A DNA stretch of 58,169 nt from an uncultured Eubacteriales bacterium. GTDB lineage: Bacteria > Bacillota > Clostridia > Lachnospirales > Bianqueaceae. The stretch spans positions 1-58,169 of the forward strand of contig CABUPM010000002.1 in the NCBI GenBank assembly GCA_902493345.1, read 5' to 3'. Made by a program: the position numbers and the translations under genes. Below the pieces are notes generated by a model. It had not been told where the DNA came from and did no database searches. It worked only from the letters and a program-made list of their open reading frames with translations. This document shows, one piece after another, positions 32,895 to 41,141 of the stretch. The number at the start of each line of letters is the position of its first letter. Positions within the stretch are counted from its first letter, which is position 1.

Positions 32895-33367
32895 TCTTCT
32901 GCCAGCTTTCTCAGGTTCTCGCCAGTCAGGCGATGCACCGTCCAATCCTTCATCGGAATGGCTCCCATAGATTCATAAAACGCTATGCTGGGCGTATTCC
33001 AGTTCAGGCAGGTCCACTCCATCCGTCCGCACCCGCGCTGCACGGCAATCTGCGCGAGTTTCCTGAAAAACAGCTTGCCAAGGCCGTGTCCGCGATATTC
33101 CGGTCTGACAAAGATATCTTCCAGATACAGCCCGGCACGTCCCATAAATGTCGAGAAATTATGAAAGTACAGTGCGAATCCTACGTCCTGCCCATCATGG
33201 GAAGCGATCAGTACCTCTCCAATCTTCTTCTCAAACAGCCATTCCCGCAGAAGCTCCTCCGTGGCTATCACCTGATCCGACATTCTTTCATACTCCGCAA
33301 TCTCTCGGATGAATTGCAGCACAATCGGGATCTCTTCCTCTACGGCCTGACGGATCACAAACTCCAT
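32879..33367 (-). CDS. GNAT family N-acetyltransferase
   Basis: The 162-residue protein has the GNAT acetyl-CoA motif in VRPEYRGHGLGKLFFRKL, a preceding LEDIFV strand and a C-terminal TPSIAFYESMGA segment. The pattern resembles diamine/spermidine N-acetyltransferase-type members, but the substrate is not established. The ATG at 33367 is chosen because GGGAGGACGGAG precedes it; it overlaps the alarmone synthetase gene by 13 bases. Its place between SAS and the two-component genes suggests a part in stress or antibiotic response. Confidence 0.88.
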   Translation of the reverse strand: MEFVIRQAVEEEIPIVLQFIREIAEYERMSDQVIATEELLREWLFEKKIGEVLIASHDGQDVGFALYFHNFSTFMGRAGLYLEDIFVRPEYRGHGLGKLFFRKLAQIAVQRGCGRMEWTCLNWNTPSIAFYESMGAIPMKDWTVHRLTGENLRKLAEECTES

Positions 33368-34080
33368 TCTCCGTCCTCCCCCCGTTTTTTCTCCAGGCTC
33401 TCCTCTCCATAGATCTTCTGACGAATGGCCTGCATTTTCAGATCCGTCTGTGAGATCACATCCGCACATTGACGAAGCTCTTCCTCTACTTCAAATAATT
33501 CTTCATAATCGTTTTCCTGCTTATAGTGAAGCTCGTGATCCAGGCTCGCCCAAAAATCCATAGCCAATGTCCGAATCTGCACTTCCACCGTCATCTTCTG
33601 TTTATGATCCGCAAAAAATACAGGAATCTGAAGAATCAGGTGCAGGCTTCTGTAACCGTTCGGTTTGGGATTCTTGATATAATCCTTGGTCTCCACGAGT
33701 GTGATATCGTCTTGACTCGTCAGCAATCTGGCAACTTCATAGATGTCGTCGATAAAAGAACAAATCACACGGACGCCGGCGATATCATGAATCTCGTTTA
33801 ATAATGTATTTTCATTCATTTCAAAACCGCGCAGCTGGATCTTTCTGAAGAGGCTCATAGGCTTCTTAATCCGGGTTTTGATGATCTCAATTGGATTTCG
33901 CTTATATCTTACCGAAAAATCGTCGTTCAGGACCTCCAATTTGGTCCGCATCTCTCTGACCGCACAATTGTACATCATCATGATCTCCTGGAATTGTCCG
34001 ATCTGATCGAACAAATGCTCCGTATCCACGGTCATATTCGGTAATGTCAAATAAAAGCTTTGCAGCTCATTGCTATTCAT
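33355..34080 (-). CDS. small alarmone synthetase (RelP/RelQ-type (p)ppGpp synthetase)
   Basis: The 241-residue protein is a stand-alone RelA/SpoT synthetase domain without hydrolase, TGS or ACT domains. Landmarks are DIAGVRVICSFIDDIY, the nucleotide-binding NPKPNGYRSLHLIL and VEVQIRTLAMDFWASLDHEL. It makes pppGpp/ppGpp from GTP or GDP and ATP in stress. The ATG at 34080 is chosen because GGGAGGGG lies upstream and the promoter (34103-34131) overlaps the longer frame. It is the first gene of the run that continues into GNAT and the BceRS-like pair. Confidence 0.93.
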   Translation of the reverse strand: MNSNELQSFYLTLPNMTVDTEHLFDQIGQFQEIMMMYNCAVREMRTKLEVLNDDFSVRYKRNPIEIIKTRIKKPMSLFRKIQLRGFEMNENTLLNEIHDIAGVRVICSFIDDIYEVARLLTSQDDITLVETKDYIKNPKPNGYRSLHLILQIPVFFADHKQKMTVEVQIRTLAMDFWASLDHELHYKQENDYEELFEVEEELRQCADVISQTDLKMQAIRQKIYGEESLEKKRGEDGEWSL

Positions 34081-34102
34081 TTTTACCCCTCCCAACGCAC
34101 AT

Positions 34103-34131
34103 ATTCTATCGAAAAAAAACTGTCTTGTCAA
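34103..34131 (-). promoter_or_regulatory. promoter of the alarmone synthetase-BceRS operon
   Basis: Minus-strand TTGACA (34126-34131), 17 bases, TAGAAT (34103-34108). A near-consensus sigma-A promoter about 25 bases upstream of the SAS start codon. Confidence 0.85.
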
Positions 34132-34147
34132 GGTTTTGCTTTTTCTC

Positions 34148-34176
34148 TTGATTCCGTATTCAAAAAATTGTATAAT
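34148..34176 (+). promoter_or_regulatory. promoter of the cupin-oxidoreductase operon
   Basis: TTGATT (34148-34153), 17 bases, TATAAT (34171-34176). It diverges from the SAS promoter, with 16 bases between the two -35 elements. Confidence 0.85.
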
Positions 34177-34221
34177 AGAAACAGTTGGATCATCATTACA
34201 ATTTTATAGGAGGCAGTCGCT

Positions 34222-34563
34222 ATGAAAAACGATAAGTTCACTTTTTTTAATGAAGTAGAGTTTCAGGATCTTGGTGGTGGTGTCCGCCGCAAAATTCTGG
34301 CTTACGGCGAAGATTTGATGCAGGTGTATCTGGAATTTGAAGAAGGCGCTGAGGGCAAAATGCATTCTCATCCCCATACGCAGCTTACCCATATTCTGGA
34401 GGGCGAATTTGAATTCACAATCGGCGGTGAAGTCAAGCGCGTTCATGCCGGCGACACGCTACTCAAGCTTCCGAATGTACCGCACGGCTGTGTTTGCACC
34501 AAGAAGGGAAAGATGCTGGATACCTTTACCCCGATGCGCAAGGACTTTGTAGGCGAAGAATAA
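34222..34563 (+). CDS. cupin domain protein
   Basis: A 113-residue single-domain cupin. The metal-site motif is MHSHPHTQLTHILEGEFEF and the second motif contains PNVPHGC, whose His completes the site. The layout resembles KdgF-like sugar-acid ring-opening proteins and small sugar-binding cupins; neither can be decided from sequence. ATAGGAGGCAG precedes the ATG. It is followed by two Gfo/Idh/MocA genes, so action on a sugar or its oxidised product is likely. Confidence 0.85.
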   Translation: MKNDKFTFFNEVEFQDLGGGVRRKILAYGEDLMQVYLEFEEGAEGKMHSHPHTQLTHILEGEFEFTIGGEVKRVHAGDTLLKLPNVPHGCVCTKKGKMLDTFTPMRKDFVGEE

Positions 34564-34590
34564 TACAGACAAACCAGGGGGCACAACCAT

Positions 34591-35823
34591 ATGAAAAAAA
34601 CAACTATCGCGATGGTAGGCGCCGGCGGATTTGCCTGCAGCTACCTCAACGCTTTGTGGGGCGGCATCCATCCGGAGCGCTATGAGATCGTAGGGATTAT
34701 CGATCCCTATGCATCCAATTCCTCACTGTATTCGGAGATTCTCTCCCGCAAAATTCCTCTATACAATACATTGGACGAGTTCTATGCAGAGCATACGGCT
34801 GAACTCGTCTGTATCGCATCTCCGGTACAATTCCATATTGAGCAGGTACGGATCGCTTTTGCTCACGGCTCTCATGTGCTGTGTGAAAAGCCTCTGACCG
34901 TCTATGCCAAGGATGTGGCTGACCTGGAGGCAGAAGCCCAAAAAGCTGGACTGCTGCTGGGCGTTGGCTTCCAATGGTCCTTCAGCCGCCGTGTACGCGC
35001 CTTTAAACAGGATATCCTCTCCGGACGCTGGGGAAAGCCGCTCTATATCAAGACGTTTATCTCCTGGATGCGCGGAGGATCTTACTATAAAAACTGGCAT
35101 GGACACCTCTACGGTTCGGATGGCGGTCTGTTGATGGACAGCATTATCTCCAATGCCATGGCGCATTACCTGCATTTCGGTCTATTTTTACTGGGTGATA
35201 CCATGGACAGCGCCCGGATGCCGTCTGCTGTCAAGGCCTCTCTTTACCGTGCCAAGGATATTACTTCCTTTGATACCTGCAGCGTCCGCTGTGAATTTGA
35301 AGATGGCGTGAGTCATTCTCTGTACCTGACGCACAGCGCTCCCAGAGACTTCTACCTGAATATCGAAATCGGTCTGGAAAAGGGAATCGCCCGAATCCAG
35401 ACGGATTACCAGGAACTGGACGGCCATCTGCGGATGACGCCCTATGAGGGCCCTGAGGTCGATTATGATTCTGCCGGTGAACGTGTTGTTACCGTAGAGA
35501 AGCTGCTGGATATGATGGATGCCATACAGCATCCCCAGGACCCGATTCCCTGTCACGCGGTTACGACCCTTCCCTTCGCTACCGTCTGCAACTCTCTGTT
35601 CGCAGAGCTTCAGATTCATGACTTCGCTCCGGAAAAAATCGTACACCTTGAGGGAAGCAAAGCCAGTGAATATGTTCCCGGACTTTTTGAGGACCTGCAG
35701 CGCTGCTTTACGGAAAATCGTTCTCCTTATGAACTGGGATGCGATTGGGCTGTTCCGGATCAGGAATACATTCTGCAGTCTCCTGAATATTATAAAGAAA
35801 AACTAAGGGAGGTTTATTTATGA
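34591..35823 (+). CDS. Gfo/Idh/MocA family oxidoreductase, first of a pair
   Basis: The 410-residue protein starts with a Rossmann NAD(P)-binding motif (AMVGAGGFACSYLNALWGG) and has the family EKPLTV segment (CEKPLT), where the Lys is catalytic, then an alpha/beta substrate domain. Members oxidise or rearrange sugars, inositols and sugar acids. Length is on the long side because of an extended C-terminus. It overlaps the second oxidoreductase by four bases (ATGA, 35820-35823), implying co-translation and perhaps successive steps. The substrate is unknown. Confidence 0.9.
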   Translation: MKKTTIAMVGAGGFACSYLNALWGGIHPERYEIVGIIDPYASNSSLYSEILSRKIPLYNTLDEFYAEHTAELVCIASPVQFHIEQVRIAFAHGSHVLCEKPLTVYAKDVADLEAEAQKAGLLLGVGFQWSFSRRVRAFKQDILSGRWGKPLYIKTFISWMRGGSYYKNWHGHLYGSDGGLLMDSIISNAMAHYLHFGLFLLGDTMDSARMPSAVKASLYRAKDITSFDTCSVRCEFEDGVSHSLYLTHSAPRDFYLNIEIGLEKGIARIQTDYQELDGHLRMTPYEGPEVDYDSAGERVVTVEKLLDMMDAIQHPQDPIPCHAVTTLPFATVCNSLFAELQIHDFAPEKIVHLEGSKASEYVPGLFEDLQRCFTENRSPYELGCDWAVPDQEYILQSPEYYKEKLREVYL

Positions 35824-36794
35824 GCATCCGCGTGTGTTTCAGCGGCGGGAGCGGTCACTCCGGAAGTGTTGTCGCCGCTCTTCCCAAACTGCCGGAGGTC
35901 GAGCTGCGAGGATTTTGCCGCACCTATCCGGAGGAAGCAATGAAAGCTGTCTCTCCTCTGGGACTGAAGGAATATTCCACCCTGGAAGAAATGCTGGACG
36001 CAGAAAAGCCGGATATTCTGGTGTCGGACGGAATGTTTTCCCGTCATGGAGCCGACGCTCTGACCGTTCTGCGCCGCGGAATCTGTGAGAAGCCGGCCGT
36101 TCTTACAACCAGTCAGTACCAGGAGCTGTACGATGCCGCGACTCGTCCCGGCGCTCCCCTTTTCTGGACAATGCAGACCAGCCGCTACATGGACTGCTTC
36201 TACACCGCAAAACTTCTGACAGATGCCGGAGCTATTGGTCAGATCCGTATGATGAACAGTCAAAAATCCTACAAACTTGGAAAACGCCCTGCTTTCTTTG
36301 GCGCTCGTGAGACCTACGGCGGAACGATTCCGTGGGTGTCCATCCACGCTATTGACTGGATGCTCTGGATCTGCGGCAAGCCTTGTCTCAGCGCGGCCGG
36401 ATTTCAGAGCCGTCTGGACAACCATAACAACGGTACTATGGAAATGACTGCTGTCTCGGTACTGGAGCTTGCGGATGATGTGATTGCGGATGTCCATACC
36501 GATTATTATCGTCCTGAAAATGCTCCCACCCATGGCGATGACCGTCTGCGGATCGTCGGCAGTACGGGAGTGCTCGAAGTTCGCGACTCTATGGTCTATC
36601 TGATCAATGATACGCATGACGGCTGTCAGCCCATGCCTTTATCCCATGCTCCCCGCCTTCTCTTTGAAGACTTTGTGCGGACCATGCAGGGAGAGCCTGG
36701 TGGACTGATCACCCCCAAGGACTGCCTCTACAGTACCTATGTTGCTCTGAAAGCACAGGAGGCCGCGGACCAACATCGTATTCTTTTCCTTTAA
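35820..36794 (+). CDS. Gfo/Idh/MocA family oxidoreductase, second of a pair
   Basis: The 324-residue protein has a less standard nucleotide-binding start (CFSGGSGHSGSVVAAL) and the sequence ICEKPAVLTTSQY, which keeps the EKP lysine. A later stretch IPWVSIHAIDWMLWICGK corresponds to the active-site helix with the family His/Asp. It is smaller and diverged from the preceding gene, so the two are not a recent duplication. It ends at a strong terminator. With the cupin it forms a three-gene operon of unknown substrate. Confidence 0.87.
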   Translation: MSIRVCFSGGSGHSGSVVAALPKLPEVELRGFCRTYPEEAMKAVSPLGLKEYSTLEEMLDAEKPDILVSDGMFSRHGADALTVLRRGICEKPAVLTTSQYQELYDAATRPGAPLFWTMQTSRYMDCFYTAKLLTDAGAIGQIRMMNSQKSYKLGKRPAFFGARETYGGTIPWVSIHAIDWMLWICGKPCLSAAGFQSRLDNHNNGTMEMTAVSVLELADDVIADVHTDYYRPENAPTHGDDRLRIVGSTGVLEVRDSMVYLINDTHDGCQPMPLSHAPRLLFEDFVRTMQGEPGGLITPKDCLYSTYVALKAQEAADQHRILFL

Positions 36795-36802
36795 AACTGG
36801 AC

Positions 36803-36849
36803 GGACTGCTGTTCACCGATCTTCTGACCGGCGGCAGCAGTCCTTTTTT
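36803..36849 (+). terminator. terminator of the cupin-oxidoreductase operon
   Basis: GGACTGCTG (36803-36811) pairs perfectly with CAGCAGTCC (36835-36843), followed by TTTTTT. Confidence 0.9.
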
Positions 36850-36863
36850 ATTATGCTATATAC

Positions 36864-37286
36864 TTATGAACAGGCTTCTTCGCTGATTTTCATCTGTTTA
36901 TAACAATAATTCAAAATATCTCCGCGCTTGATAATCCCGATAAAGATCCCGCTGTCATCCACAACCGGAACAAAGCTCTGCATATTGGCGACATTGATCA
37001 GACTATCCATTGTCGCGCTGATCGGCACCGGCTTGTACTGCCAATACCTCGGAATATTTTCCAGCAGCAGCTTACCCGTATCCTGAAATGTCAATCCGGG
37101 GTTACGCTTCATTTCCCACAGAATGTCTCCTTCCGTCAACACTCCGTAGTATCCTCCTTCTTCGTCCAATATCGGAATTGCTTTGTAACGATGGTACTCC
37201 ATCTTTTCCATCGCCTGGCGCAATGTCATCTTCTTGGAAAGATACACTACGTCATTCTTCGGGGTCAGAAAAAACGCTATATTCAT
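36864..37286 (-). CDS. CBS-domain pair protein
   Basis: The 140-residue protein is essentially two CBS motifs (about 5-70 and 75-135): VYLSKKMTLRQAMEKMEYHRYKAIPILDE with GVLTEGDILW, and MDSLINVANMQSFVPVVDD with GIIKRGDILNY. Such proteins bind adenine nucleotides and regulate partners, but there is no attached effector domain. The ATG at 37286 is chosen because CAGGAGGTGATG precedes it; a longer frame from 37394 adds 36 unrelated residues. It is a single gene converging on the oxidoreductase operon. Confidence 0.88.
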   Translation of the reverse strand: MNIAFFLTPKNDVVYLSKKMTLRQAMEKMEYHRYKAIPILDEEGGYYGVLTEGDILWEMKRNPGLTFQDTGKLLLENIPRYWQYKPVPISATMDSLINVANMQSFVPVVDDSGIFIGIIKRGDILNYCYKQMKISEEACS

Positions 37287-37494
37287 CGCATCACCTCCTG
37301 ACTTTTTCTGTGCCCCATATCCGATGATCCTTAAAACCACCGAATTACGGCAGTTTCTATTGTAGCGTAAAGTTGTAAAAATTCCATGAACCACAAATTA
37401 AAAACAAATTAATTTTGTGATAAATGACAAGAACCGGTGAATTTCAGCCGTCTTTACAGGATATGCCGGCTCTGCTCCTATAGAACCTTTTCCC

Positions 37495-37524
37495 TTGCCA
37501 AACTCTTTCCTGCTGTGCTATAAT
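37495..37524 (+). promoter_or_regulatory. tex promoter
   Basis: TTGCCA (37495-37500), 18 bases, TATAAT (37519-37524), about 40 bases upstream of the tex ATG. The rest of the 280-base gap from 37287 shows no other clear feature. Confidence 0.7.
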
Positions 37525-37566
37525 AAGAACCGCACTACCATGAACAGAAAGTGAGGAAAAGATAGA

Positions 37567-39732
37567 ATGACCGATTATGCTCAGGTACTGGCCGCACAAT
37601 TTGGTTTGGCTGCCAAACAGATTCAGGCGGTAATTGACCTACTCGGTGAAGGCAATACCATTCCTTTTATTGCTCGTTACCGTAAGGAGGCTCACGGTTC
37701 GTTGGACGACCAGAAAATCCGTGAGATCTCAGACCGTTTGGACTATCTGCGCAGCCTGGATGAAAAGCGGGACACTATTCATTCCCTGATCGAAGCTGCC
37801 GGTGCTATGACGGACGAAATTGCGCAAGCCCTGCTCCAGGCACAAACGCTCTCGGAGCTGGACGATATCTACCGTCCTTACCGACCCAAACGAAAAACCC
37901 GTGCCAGCGTTGCCAAGGAAAAAGGCCTTGCTCCCCTGGCCGATACGATTCTTGCTCAGACACGCAAGAGTCCGGAGCCGCTGACTCTTGCCGCAGAATA
38001 TGTGGACCCGGAAAAAGGTGTCTCCTCTCCCGAAGAGGCCTTGCAGGGCGCACTGGATATCATTGCGGAAACCATTTCTGACGACGCTGCGCTCCGCAAG
38101 CAGCTCCGTGAGGAAATGAATGCGGAGGGCGTTCTGGTCTCCAAAGGAACAACAGAAGAAACTTCTGTCTATAGTATGTATTATGACTTTCATCAGAGTG
38201 TCCGGAATATCGCGGGACACCGAGTCCTTGCTGTCAACCGCGGAGAACGCGAAGGGTTCCTCAAGGTCACGATCGAAGCCGATCCCGTAAAAGCACAGCG
38301 CATCGTCGCCAAGGCTTATGTCCGCAACAACTCCTCTGCCTGCTGCGAAGCGGTCCGTACCGCGGCGCTGGACGCCTATGACCGGCTGATCTACCCGGCA
38401 CTGGAACGGGAGATCCGGAATGATCTGACCGAGAACGCCTCGGAAAGCGCGATCAAGATCTTCGGCATGAATCTGCGTCAGCTTCTCCTGGCGCCTCCGG
38501 TCAAAGGAAAAGTCACCATCGGACTGGATCCCGGATATCGTACCGGCTGCAAAACTGCCGTCGTAGACGCGACCGGACATGTTCTGGAAACCACTGTCAT
38601 CTATCCGACCCATAGTGAAGCCAAGGTCGCCGAATCCAAACGAATCCTAAAGCGTCTTATTCTCAAGCATCACGTAGAACTGATCGCCATCGGCAACGGA
38701 ACCGCTTCTAAGGAAACCGAAATCTTTACCGATAATCTCCTGAAGGAAGAGGGTCTTACGGGAACGGTACGTTATATGATCGTCAGCGAAGCCGGCGCCT
38801 CCGTCTACTCCGCATCCAAACTTGCCGCGGAGGAATACCCGGAGCTGGATCTGACCCTGCGAAGCGCTGTCTCCATTGCTCACCGTCTTCAGGATCCGCT
38901 GGCTGAACTCGTCAAGATCGATCCCAAGGCGATCGGTGTCGGCCAGTATCAGCATGATATGCCGCAAAAGAGGCTCAGCGAAACCCTGGACGGCGTTGTC
39001 GAGGATTGTGTAAATACGGTTGGTGTTGATCTGAATACCGCCTCTCCTTCGCTTCTCAAAAATATCGCGGGCGTTTCTCCGACGGTTGCCAAGAATATCG
39101 TAAGCTATCGGGAAGAGAACGGCGCTTTTCATTCCCGCGCTGAACTGAAAAAGGTTCCGAAGCTTGGTCCTAAGGCTTTTGAGCAATGCGCCGGTTTTCT
39201 CCGTGTTCAAGAGAGCGCCAATGTACTGGACCATACCGCTGTTCATCCGGAGTCCTATCCGGCCGCTTCCGCTCTGCTCTCGCTGTGTGGGTATGATTCC
39301 AAACATCTGGCTTCTGCCGGTTATGGAGATCTTCAGGAGCGGATCGATGCGCTGGGCGGCTTGGATGCGGTTGCCGGGAAGCTTGAAATCGGCGCTCCGA
39401 CCCTGGAGGATATCGTGAAAGAGCTTCTCAAGCCCGGGCGCGACCCCCGTGAGGATATTCCTGTCGCTGAAGTGCGAAGCAATATCAAAGATATCAAGGA
39501 TCTGGCCGTCGGAATGGAACTGACCGGAACGGTTCGAAATGTGGTGGATTTCGGCGCGTTTGTCGATATCGGTGTTCATCAGGACGGTCTGGTGCATATC
39601 ACACAGATCCGCAAGGAATATGTCAAGCATCCCGCTGATGTCCTAAAGGTGGGCGATATCGTAAAGGTCTGGGTACTGAGTGTAGACCTTGCGAGAAACC
39701 GTATCGGCCTCACTATGAAAAAACCAGTCTGA
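37567..39732 (+). CDS. tex: Tex-family RNA-binding transcriptional accessory protein
   Basis: The 721-residue protein follows the Tex plan: N-terminal helical part with EGNTIPFIARYRKE, a YqgF-like domain (about 320-460, TIGLDPGYRTGCKTAVVD), helix-hairpin-helix motifs (VDLNTASPSLLKNIAGV), and a C-terminal S1 RNA-binding domain (about 645-715, GTVRNVVDFGAFVDIGVHQ). Tex affects transcription and stress or toxin expression in several bacteria. GAGGAAAAG precedes the ATG. The dipeptidase gene follows 26 bases later. Confidence 0.96.
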   Translation: MTDYAQVLAAQFGLAAKQIQAVIDLLGEGNTIPFIARYRKEAHGSLDDQKIREISDRLDYLRSLDEKRDTIHSLIEAAGAMTDEIAQALLQAQTLSELDDIYRPYRPKRKTRASVAKEKGLAPLADTILAQTRKSPEPLTLAAEYVDPEKGVSSPEEALQGALDIIAETISDDAALRKQLREEMNAEGVLVSKGTTEETSVYSMYYDFHQSVRNIAGHRVLAVNRGEREGFLKVTIEADPVKAQRIVAKAYVRNNSSACCEAVRTAALDAYDRLIYPALEREIRNDLTENASESAIKIFGMNLRQLLLAPPVKGKVTIGLDPGYRTGCKTAVVDATGHVLETTVIYPTHSEAKVAESKRILKRLILKHHVELIAIGNGTASKETEIFTDNLLKEEGLTGTVRYMIVSEAGASVYSASKLAAEEYPELDLTLRSAVSIAHRLQDPLAELVKIDPKAIGVGQYQHDMPQKRLSETLDGVVEDCVNTVGVDLNTASPSLLKNIAGVSPTVAKNIVSYREENGAFHSRAELKKVPKLGPKAFEQCAGFLRVQESANVLDHTAVHPESYPAASALLSLCGYDSKHLASAGYGDLQERIDALGGLDAVAGKLEIGAPTLEDIVKELLKPGRDPREDIPVAEVRSNIKDIKDLAVGMELTGTVRNVVDFGAFVDIGVHQDGLVHITQIRKEYVKHPADVLKVGDIVKVWVLSVDLARNRIGLTMKKPV

Positions 39733-39758
39733 CCAATTCGATGGAGGAGGAATCTACT

Positions 39759-41098
39759 ATGTTTGGAAACAGAATTCTGGATTACTGGGATGATATCGTA
39801 CGGGATCTCGGAACCATCGTCGCTATTCCTTCTGTCTGCGGCGCTCCCGACGGCATCTATCCTTACGGAAAGGAACCGGCCCGTGCGCTGGATAAAGCGA
39901 TGGAGCTGGCTCAGAGTTACGGCCTGAAGGTCAAGAACTCCGATTACTATGCCATCCATGCCGAATACGGCGAGGGTGACGAAAACGCGGTCGTCATGGC
40001 GCATCTGGATGTCGTACCTGCCGGTGAAGGCTGGGTGAGCGATCCCTTTACCCTGTCTGAACGGGACGGCTTCCTCTATGGCCGCGGTGTCCTCGACAAC
40101 AAGGGACCGGCCATCATCGCGCTTCACTGTCTGAGAGCATTGAAGGATGCCATGGAAACCGTAAGCTTCGTGTTGTCCTGGGATCCGGGGAAGAAATCGG
40201 CATGGATGATATGCAGCATTATTTTTCCAAGGAACAGCATCCGACCATGGGCTTTACTCCGGATGGACATTACGGCATCTGCCACTGTGAAAAGGGACTG
40301 ATGCGTTTTGAAGTAACCGGCGCCCCTTCCCCCATCATCCGCAGCTTCCATGCCGGAACGGTTGTCAATGCGGTTCCCTACAAGGCGGAAGCCGATATTC
40401 TGTGTACTTCCGAAGAAGCGGCGCAACTGATGGAAGCCGCAAAATGCGGAGATTTTGAGTGTTCCCCTATGGAGGGCGGTCTCCACATTCTGAGCCATGG
40501 CCGGGCCAGTCACGCCTCTGCCCCGCAAAACGGCGTCAATGCCGCTTCCCTTTTAATTGAACTTCTATACCAGATTTTTGACGAACGTCTTGGAGATTTT
40601 TACAGCTGGATTCACCATTCCATCGGTCGGACCAGCGACGGAAGCCTCTACGGAGTTGCCTGCAGCGATGAAGTGAGCGGGCCGCTGACATTGAATCTGG
40701 GAATCATTGAGAACTCCCGCTTTGTCGTGGACATCCGCTATCCCGCAACCTGTAATGGTCAGGAAATCGCTTCCATCCTGGAAAAGCAGACTGAGGAAGC
40801 CGGACTGAACTTCCATCTGATCTCCGATGACGCCCCGCTGTATCTGCCCAAGGACAGTCCTCTGGTCACGCTTCTCAGCGGAGCATACAAGGAGATCACA
40901 GGAGAGGAATGCTCTGTCTATTCCATGGGCGGCGGTACCTATGCCCGCCAGATGTTCGGACACGGCGTTGCCTTCGGCGCCAATTTTGTCGGTGAAAAAG
41001 CCGACGCTCATAACTGCAATGAAAAGGTTCGGATCGAAAAAATGAAACTGCATGCCCAGATTTGTCTAGAAGCTATGTATCGCTTGCTCACCGCATAA
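39759..41098 (+). pseudogene. pepV: PepV/Sapep-type M20 dipeptidase broken by a one-base frameshift
   Basis: M20 dipeptidases with two metals cleave dipeptides in the cytosol. The first part (39759-about 40162) has HLDVVPAGEGW and GRGVLDNKGP; the second (in the next frame to 41098) has GSGEEIGMDDMQHYF with the catalytic Glu pair, then the lid and SHASAPQNGVNA and DAHNCNEKV. The two join if one A is restored in GTAAGCTT at 40161-40168, giving VKLRVVLGSGEE. As read, the first frame stops at 40301 without the catalytic Glu, so the enzyme would be inactive. A sequencing error is possible. GGAGGAGG precedes the ATG. The end carries the 41097-41141 hairpin. Confidence 0.85.
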
Positions 41099-41141
41099 AA
41101 AATCACCTCGTTGGACACCTTATCCAACGAGGTGATTTTTT
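41097..41141 (+). terminator. 19-bp perfect hairpin: terminator that also contains the next gene's SD
   Basis: The left arm (41097-41115) and right arm (41123-41141) are perfectly complementary over 19 bp with a 7-base loop CACCTTA, and the right arm ends in TTTTTT. It looks like the terminator of the dipeptidase gene. The only SD for the flavoprotein gene, AGGTGA (41130-41135), lies in the right arm, and the ATG at 41142 follows at once. Confidence 0.9.

Noticed and set aside
37729..39630. Two long minus-strand open frames (about 294 and 327 codons) opposite tex
   Set aside because: They arise from codon bias of tex, which has the full Tex domain set on the + strand; no SD or promoter serves them.
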